Source: JAICJR01 sp036555755 (GTDB taxonomy: Bacteria > Actinomycetota > Thermoleophilia > Solirubrobacterales > Thermoleophilaceae). Taken from it: 18,442 nucleotides of DNA. This document shows, one piece after another, positions 15,192-18,442 of the stretch (position 1 is the first letter of the stretch; each line of letters begins with the position of its first letter). Made by a program: the position numbers and the translations under genes. The notes beneath the pieces are model-generated. The model searched no databases. It worked only from the letters and a program-made list of their open reading frames with translations, and had not been told where the DNA came from. The stretch covers positions 1 to 18,442 of the forward strand of contig DATBKS010000218.1 of the NCBI GenBank assembly GCA_036555755.1, read 5' to 3'.

Positions 15192-15424
15192 CTAGTACGA
15201 CTTGCCTGGGCAGACCTGCAACTTCACGGTGGTGCTGCCGTGCTTGCTCGTGGCCTTGAGGCGCGAGTAGACCCGGCCGCAGCTACCGGACACGATCCGG
15301 TACGCCTTGACCTTCACGGGCGAGTGCTCGAGCGGAAGGTGGAAGCCGCCCTCGATGCCGGTGGCGTGCGCGGTCGCGTGGCCGCCGCGGCCGAGCTGCT
15401 CTTGACGGCGTGCAGCTTGAAGTC
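15192..15424 (-). pseudogene. Out-of-frame C-terminal part of the small secreted protein
   Basis: After about residue 118 of the secreted protein the sensible reading continues one base out of frame: EGGFHLPLEHSPVKVKAYRI, then SGSCGRVYSRL and KLQVCPGKSY to a TAG at 15192. This part has protein-like composition and two cysteines but no credible start codon of its own; only a GTG after LEHSP is available. It is most simply the true C-terminus of the upstream frame, cut off by a one-base loss in the GC run near 15380-15400, or by a sequencing error there. Confidence 0.55.
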
Positions 15425-15769
15425 GACCTCCTTGCCGCTGACGGTGGCGCAGTAGTCGGGCTTGCGCCCCAGGAAGCAGTGGTACCCGGATACGTTGCAG
15501 CCGCTGGTGGGGGGCGGCTTCTTCGCCCCCTTGAGACAGGAGCTCTTCGTGGCCGCCTTGTGCAGGAAGCTCTTGACAACGCCCTTGCCCTTCTTGCACG
15601 AGATGCCGTGAGTCTTGATTGAGCCGGCGCGCTGCGTCTTGGTCCCGATCTTCCGCGTGATCGATCCGGAACAGCTCGCGCTCGAGTGCGCGTGCGGCGC
15701 GGCCATGGCCTGACCGCCCACGGCCCCCGCCAGCACTGCCAACAACGTGATGATGCTTGCCCGTCCCAT
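15314..15769 (-). CDS. Small secreted Cys-rich protein, probably frameshifted near its C-terminus
   Basis: The intact frame encodes 151 residues from ATG 15769. The N-terminus (MGRASIITLLAVLAGAVGGQ, then AMAA) is a clear signal peptide. The mature part is small, basic and cysteine-containing (CSGSI, ISCKKGKGVV, SSCLKGAKK, GCNVSGYHCFLGRKPDYC), suggesting a disulfide-stabilised extracytoplasmic domain. I recognise no named family. From about residue 120 the frame becomes Ala/Pro/Arg-rich and looks like a shadow, while the adjacent frame carries a better C-terminus; see the separate entry for 15192-15424. The start codon is only 7 nt behind the 3' end of tRNA-Ser with no ribosome site between, so the gene would be translated from an almost leaderless RNA after tRNA processing, or is no longer expressed. 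Confidence 0.6.
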   Translation of the reverse strand: MGRASIITLLAVLAGAVGGQAMAAPHAHSSASCSGSITRKIGTKTQRAGSIKTHGISCKKGKGVVKSFLHKAATKSSCLKGAKKPPPTSGCNVSGYHCFLGRKPDYCATVSGKEVDFKLHAVKSSSAAAATRPRTPPASRAASTFRSSTRP

Positions 15770-15776
15770 CAAGCAG

Positions 15777-15865
15777 CGGAGAGGGCGGGATTCGAACCCG
15801 CGAGAGAGCTTGCGCCCCCTACTCGCTTAGCAGGCGAGTGCCTTCAGCCACTCGGCCACCTCTCC
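15777..15865 (-). tRNA. tRNA-Ser (anticodon GCT)
   Basis: The reverse complement folds as a class II tRNA of 89 nt: acceptor GGAGAGG with CCTCTCC, a D arm with TGGCCGAGTGGC, anticodon stem CTCGC/GCGAG around the loop CTGCTAA (anticodon GCT, codons AGC/AGU), a long variable arm, and a T arm CGCGGG-TTCGAAT-CCCG. The discriminator is G at 15777. CCA is not encoded. Confidence 0.96.
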
Positions 15866-15883
15866 GGGAGACTTCGGGATTGT

Positions 15884-16513
15884 ATGGGTCGAAGCCTAGC
15901 CCTCCCTATCGGCGTGGTCGTGGCCGTGGTGATCCTCATTCTGGTGGTGAGTCAGCTCGTGCTGCCGCCCCTCGCGGCGCGTCAGATCGAGAACCGGCTG
16001 ACGAAGGACGGAGGCACCGCGCACGCCTCCGTGCACGCGTTCCCGGCGCTCCGGTTGCTGTTCAAGAGCGGCGATTCGATCAACGTGACGGGCAATGGCC
16101 TCAATGTGCCGCTCGGCACGGGTCAGCAGAAGGTGCTCGACCACCTCGACAAGTTCGGCTCGGTGCACATCCACCTGACGAACGTCACTTCGGGACCGTT
16201 CGAGACCCAGCGCTTCAACCTGGACCGCGACCACGGCTCGTCAACCTACGAGCTGGGCGTGCGCGCCAGCTTCACCCCGAGCGCGCTCGCGTCGTATCTC
16301 GGCTCGGCGGTGGGCGGCGGCCTCGGCGGGCTGTTCGGCGGCCTCGCCGGAGGCTTCGTCGGCGGCACTCAGCCCGTGCCGGTGCGGGTGACCGCGCAGC
16401 TCGAATCGAACAACGGAAACCCCCGCGTGGTGAGCGGAGCCGGTACCGTTGGGGGAGTACCTATGGGCCCCGTCCTGGAGGCGGTCGTAGCCGCCGTTGT
16501 GGCCCGGCTTTAG
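15884..16513 (+). CDS. LmeA-like (DUF2993) phospholipid-binding envelope protein
   Basis: A 209-residue protein starting MGRSLALPIGVVVAVVILIL, an N-terminal membrane anchor or uncleaved signal (residues ~4-28). The rest matches the DUF2993/LmeA pattern: PPLAARQIENRLTKDG, AHASVHAFPALRLLFKSGD, INVTGNGLNVPL, a central HIHLTNVTSGPF, and a Gly-rich segment GGGLGGLFGGLAGGFVGG near residues 145-162 that could be a second membrane-embedded or flexible stretch. In mycobacteria LmeA binds phospholipids and supports lipomannan maturation; here the role is inferred as periplasmic lipid or glycolipid handling. Longer in-frame starts run through tRNA-Ser and can be excluded. The ATG is 18 nt from the 5' end of the divergent tRNA-Ser, so its promoter must overlap the tRNA gene. 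No good ribosome site is seen. Confidence 0.75.
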   Translation: MGRSLALPIGVVVAVVILILVVSQLVLPPLAARQIENRLTKDGGTAHASVHAFPALRLLFKSGDSINVTGNGLNVPLGTGQQKVLDHLDKFGSVHIHLTNVTSGPFETQRFNLDRDHGSSTYELGVRASFTPSALASYLGSAVGGGLGGLFGGLAGGFVGGTQPVPVRVTAQLESNNGNPRVVSGAGTVGGVPMGPVLEAVVAAVVARL

Positions 16514-16554
16514 AGCCGTTTTGCCCCCTCTGGGCCGGGGTACTGGCCGGGTAG

Positions 16555-16767
16555 ATGGAAGTTCCGTCCACACCTGACGTCCCAGAACAGCCGATGCCCG
16601 ATCCGGCCGAGCCGGCGGTGCCCGATCCCGGGCCTGACCCGGTGAGGGAGCCCGAGCCGAGTCCGGTCCCGGACCCGCCCGACCCGAGCACTCCCGAGCC
16701 GGACCCCGATCCTCCGGACGACCCGCCCGAGCGGCCGGAGCCCCAGATTGCTCCGGGAGAGACCTGA
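16555..16767 (+). CDS. Proline/acidic-rich 70-residue protein coupled to the sigma factor gene
   Basis: The frame encodes 70 residues, of which 28 are Pro and 19 are Asp or Glu, mostly as PD, PE and DP pairs, with only two Arg and no Lys. It has no signal peptide or membrane helix and would be an extended, polyproline-like acidic chain. The stop TGA (16765-16767) shares one base with the sigma factor ATG (TGATG), the hallmark of translational coupling, which is the strongest evidence that it is real. Third positions are mostly G or C. The complementary frame (Gly/Ser-rich) is a shadow. No family is recognised. Possible roles are an RNA-polymerase or sigma-binding acidic tether, a coupling leader controlling sigma translation, or simply a non-functional leader ORF. 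Confidence 0.6.
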   Translation: MEVPSTPDVPEQPMPDPAEPAVPDPGPDPVREPEPSPVPDPPDPSTPEPDPDPPDDPPERPEPQIAPGET

Positions 16768-17822
16768 TGATCACTGGCGACCAACTTCAGACCCGCATCG
16801 ACAGGCTGATCCAGCACGGCGAGGACGAGGAGTGCGTGAACCTCTCGGACCTCACCGAACTCGCGACCGAACTTGACCTGACCGACGACGAGGCGGCGGA
16901 GATCCAGGAGACGCTCGAGTCACGCGGCGTGATCCTGAGCGACGACTGCGGCCGCGCGAGCGTCGACCCGACGCACTTCTCGAACACCGACCTCGCCGGG
17001 ATCACCACCGACGCGCTCCAGCTGTTCCTCAACGAGATCCGCCGCTATCCGCTGCTCAGCGCGGCCGAGGAGGTCGAGCTGACCAAGCGCGTCGAGCGCG
17101 GCGACATGGCCGCGAAGGAGCGCATGATCAACTCGAACCTGCGCCTCGTCGTGTCGCTCGCGAAGAAGTACCAGGGCCACGACCTGCCGCTGCTCGACCT
17201 GATCCAGGAGGGCATCTTCGGCCTGATCCGCGCGGTCGAGAAGTTCGATTGGCGGAAGGGCTACAAGTTCTCCACCTACGCGACCTTCTGGATCCGCCAG
17301 GCGATCCAGCGCGGCATCGCCAACAAGGCGCGCACCATCCGCATCCCGGTGCACATCGGCCAGCGCGAGCGCAAGATCGCGAGGGCCGAGCGCGACCTGA
17401 CGCTCAAGCTCGGTCGGCCCCCGACGGACGACGAGATCGCCAAGACCGCCGAGCTGCCGCTCAAGCAGGTCGAGGAGGTGCGCGAGGCCGCGCGCACGAT
17501 CACGAGCCTCGACCGCCCCGTTGGCGAGGAGGGCGAGAGCTCGCTCGGCGACCTGCTCGCAAGCGACGCGCCGGAGCCCGAGGACGAGGTGAGCGTGAGC
17601 CTCCAGAGGCAGACACTCGAACGCGCGCTTCAGCGCCTGCCCGAGCGCGAGCGCGAGGTGGTGAGATTGAGATACGGCATGAGCGGCGACGAGCCCGCCC
17701 CGCTGCGCGAGACCGGCCGCCGGCTCGGCCTCTCCCCCGAGCGAGTACGTCAGATCGAGGCGCGGGCGCTGGAACACCTGGCGCGCACGCGCGAGCTTGA
17801 AGGCATGGAGGCAGTGGCATGA
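16767..17822 (+). CDS. RNA polymerase sigma factor, sigma-70 group 1/2 (SigA/RpoD-like)
   Basis: A 351-residue sigma factor. Residues 1-75 are an acidic helical region 1.1-like segment (SDLTELATELDLTDDEAAEI). Region 1.2 is at ~81-113 (TDALQLFLNEIRRYPLLSAA). Region 2 is at ~118-187, with NLRLVVSLAKKY, DLIQEGIFGLIRAVEKFDW and YKFSTYATFWIRQAIQRGIA holding the -10 recognition and melting residues. Region 3 is at ~188-265, starting KARTIRIPVHIGQRERKI. Region 4 is at ~281-345, with LRYGMSGDEPAPLRETGRRL and the -35 recognition helix SPERVRQIEARAL. The short non-conserved region and full 1.2-4 set argue for a housekeeping or closely related group 2 factor, not ECF or SigB. The ATG overlaps the stop of the upstream Pro-rich ORF, and the stop overlaps the downstream ATG by 4 nt, so all three genes are probably one operon. 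Whether this is the genome's only primary sigma factor cannot be told. Confidence 0.95.
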   Translation: MITGDQLQTRIDRLIQHGEDEECVNLSDLTELATELDLTDDEAAEIQETLESRGVILSDDCGRASVDPTHFSNTDLAGITTDALQLFLNEIRRYPLLSAAEEVELTKRVERGDMAAKERMINSNLRLVVSLAKKYQGHDLPLLDLIQEGIFGLIRAVEKFDWRKGYKFSTYATFWIRQAIQRGIANKARTIRIPVHIGQRERKIARAERDLTLKLGRPPTDDEIAKTAELPLKQVEEVREAARTITSLDRPVGEEGESSLGDLLASDAPEPEDEVSVSLQRQTLERALQRLPEREREVVRLRYGMSGDEPAPLRETGRRLGLSPERVRQIEARALEHLARTRELEGMEAVA

Positions 17823-18031
17823 GCGAGACCGACCCCGATCCCACAACCGAGGAACTGCGCGTTCGCCAGATGAAGCGCGAGGAGGAGGCGCGTGTTCAGT
17901 CCGACCGCGCGCCCGAGGAGGAGGACACGTCCCAGTTCGACCGCCGCGCCGACAAGGCCGCCTATCTCAAGAAGAAGCTCGAGGAGCGCGCCGAGGCCGA
18001 GCGCGAGGCCGCCGAGCACGAAGAGGACTGA
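17819..18031 (+). CDS. Small highly charged helical protein coupled to the sigma factor gene
   Basis: A 70-residue protein whose ATG overlaps the sigma factor stop codon (ATGA, 4 nt), indicating translational coupling. About half of its residues are Asp, Glu, Lys or Arg. After an acidic start (MSETDPDPTTEELRVRQMKR), residues ~45-66 (ADKAAYLKKKLEERAEAERE) form a likely single charged alpha helix or short coiled coil. There is no signal peptide, membrane segment or cysteine pair, so it is not a ZAS-type anti-sigma factor. I recognise no family. Strict coupling to sigma suggests a partner or modulator of the factor, but the sequence alone would also fit a general nucleic-acid or ribosome-associated microprotein. 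It ends 9 bp from the convergent DUF6941-like gene. Confidence 0.75.
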   Translation: MSETDPDPTTEELRVRQMKREEEARVQSDRAPEEEDTSQFDRRADKAAYLKKKLEERAEAEREAAEHEED

Positions 18032-18040
18032 GCGCCGCTC

Positions 18041-18442
18041 TTACTCGCCCGGGCCGCGGATGCTGAATGGCAGCGTCTGCTGGTGGCGGCCGTCCACATA
18101 CAGCTCAAAGGTGTGCGTGCCGTCCGATCCGGCGTCGAACTGAACGAACGTCGCCATCAGGTGGCTGCCCTCCCAACCCGGCGCCTTCTCGGGGTTCGGC
18201 GGGCCGAGTGTGAGGTTGGTGTGCGTCTCGCCGATCTCGCCCAGCTGAGGGTCGAGGATCTTCAACATCACGTCGTGGTCTGAGGACGCCTCGTCGTCGC
18301 CGAACACGAGCCGCACTGCGAGCCAGGTGCCCACGCGCGCGGGAAACTGCGCCACCCGCACCGCGTCCACCTGGGCGCCCACGACCGTCGCCAGTCCGCC
18401 GTTCACCTCCGCATAACGGCAGGGGATTGCCCAGTCGACCCG
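18041..18442 (-). CDS. DUF6941-like conserved protein (5' end outside the window)
   Basis: The minus-strand frame is open from the window edge at 18442 to a TAG at 18041, 133 residues without the true start. It begins RVDWAIPCRYAEVNGGLATV, continues VRVAQFPARVGTWLAVRLVF, MLKILDPQLGEI and HTFELYVDGRHQQTLPFSIR. This order (WAIxCRYAEV, a beta-strand LAVRL, a hydrophilic loop, then FELxVDGxxxxTLPFxIR at the end) resembles the actinobacterial DUF6941 proteins of about 130-140 residues, so only a few N-terminal residues are probably missing. It is a likely small all-beta cytoplasmic protein with no known function. GTG 18406 is an internal in-frame codon and not the start, because the conserved segment lies before it. 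Confidence 0.7.
   Translation of the reverse strand, partial: RVDWAIPCRYAEVNGGLATVVGAQVDAVRVAQFPARVGTWLAVRLVFGDDEASSDHDVMLKILDPQLGEIGETHTNLTLGPPNPEKAPGWEGSHLMATFVQFDAGSDGTHTFELYVDGRHQQTLPFSIRGPGE

Noticed and set aside
16461..16817. Gly/Ser-rich 118-residue minus-strand frame opposite the Pro-rich ORF
   Set aside because: It is the mirror of the proline codons (CCG/CCC read as CGG/GGG), overlaps the DUF2993 and sigma genes and has no coupling or ribosome site, unlike the plus-strand ORF.

Overview
This is a GC-rich window with almost gapless gene packing, strong G/C third positions, many starts without a Shine-Dalgarno site and several putative leaderless promoters. A SARP-type regulator, a DUF2993/LmeA-like protein, a DUF6941-like protein, a SigA/RpoD-type sigma factor and secreted Fn3/beta-helix proteins with basic C-terminal tails together point to an actinobacterium. 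I would guess the Thermoleophilia/Solirubrobacterales, but this is inference from protein style, with no 16S to confirm it. I see no insertion sequence, integrase, CRISPR array or phage gene.

Layout. Positions 1-606 (minus) hold the first 202 codons of a SARP/BTAD regulator whose 3' end is off the window. It diverges from a small membrane-anchored protein (777-1148), and the space between carries three heptamers at exact 11-bp spacing, the format SARP proteins bind. A rho-independent terminator and tRNA-Arg(ACG) follow. Positions 1416-9000 are an envelope/glycan block: a secreted clan GH-A glycosidase, a secreted beta-helix/Fn3 surface protein, a UDP-sulfoquinovose synthase (SQD1/SqdB type), a GT2 glycosyltransferase and a large polytopic GT-C-like membrane protein. 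Positions 9215-14179 hold a tandem array of acyltransferase-3/SGNH (OafA-type) O-acyltransferases: two intact copies and a decayed third. A cobalamin-independent type homocysteine S-methyltransferase follows (14243-15184).

Positions 15192-15865 contain a small secreted Cys-rich protein that looks frameshifted and starts 7 nt behind tRNA-Ser(GCT). A DUF2993/LmeA-like gene leaves in the other direction only 18 nt from the tRNA 5' end. Positions 16555-18031 form a translationally coupled three-gene operon: a 70-aa proline/acidic protein, the sigma factor, and a 70-aa charged helical protein, with stop/start overlaps of 1 and 4 nt. A DUF6941-like protein runs in from the right edge on the minus strand.

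How it fits together (inference): the sulfoquinovose synthase, GT2, GT-C-like protein, O-acyltransferases, glycosidase and beta-helix protein would make, decorate and remodel an acylated, possibly sulfosugar-containing surface glycan. The best candidates for something undescribed are this sulfosugar/acyltransferase locus and the sigma-factor operon bracketed by two coupled acidic microproteins.
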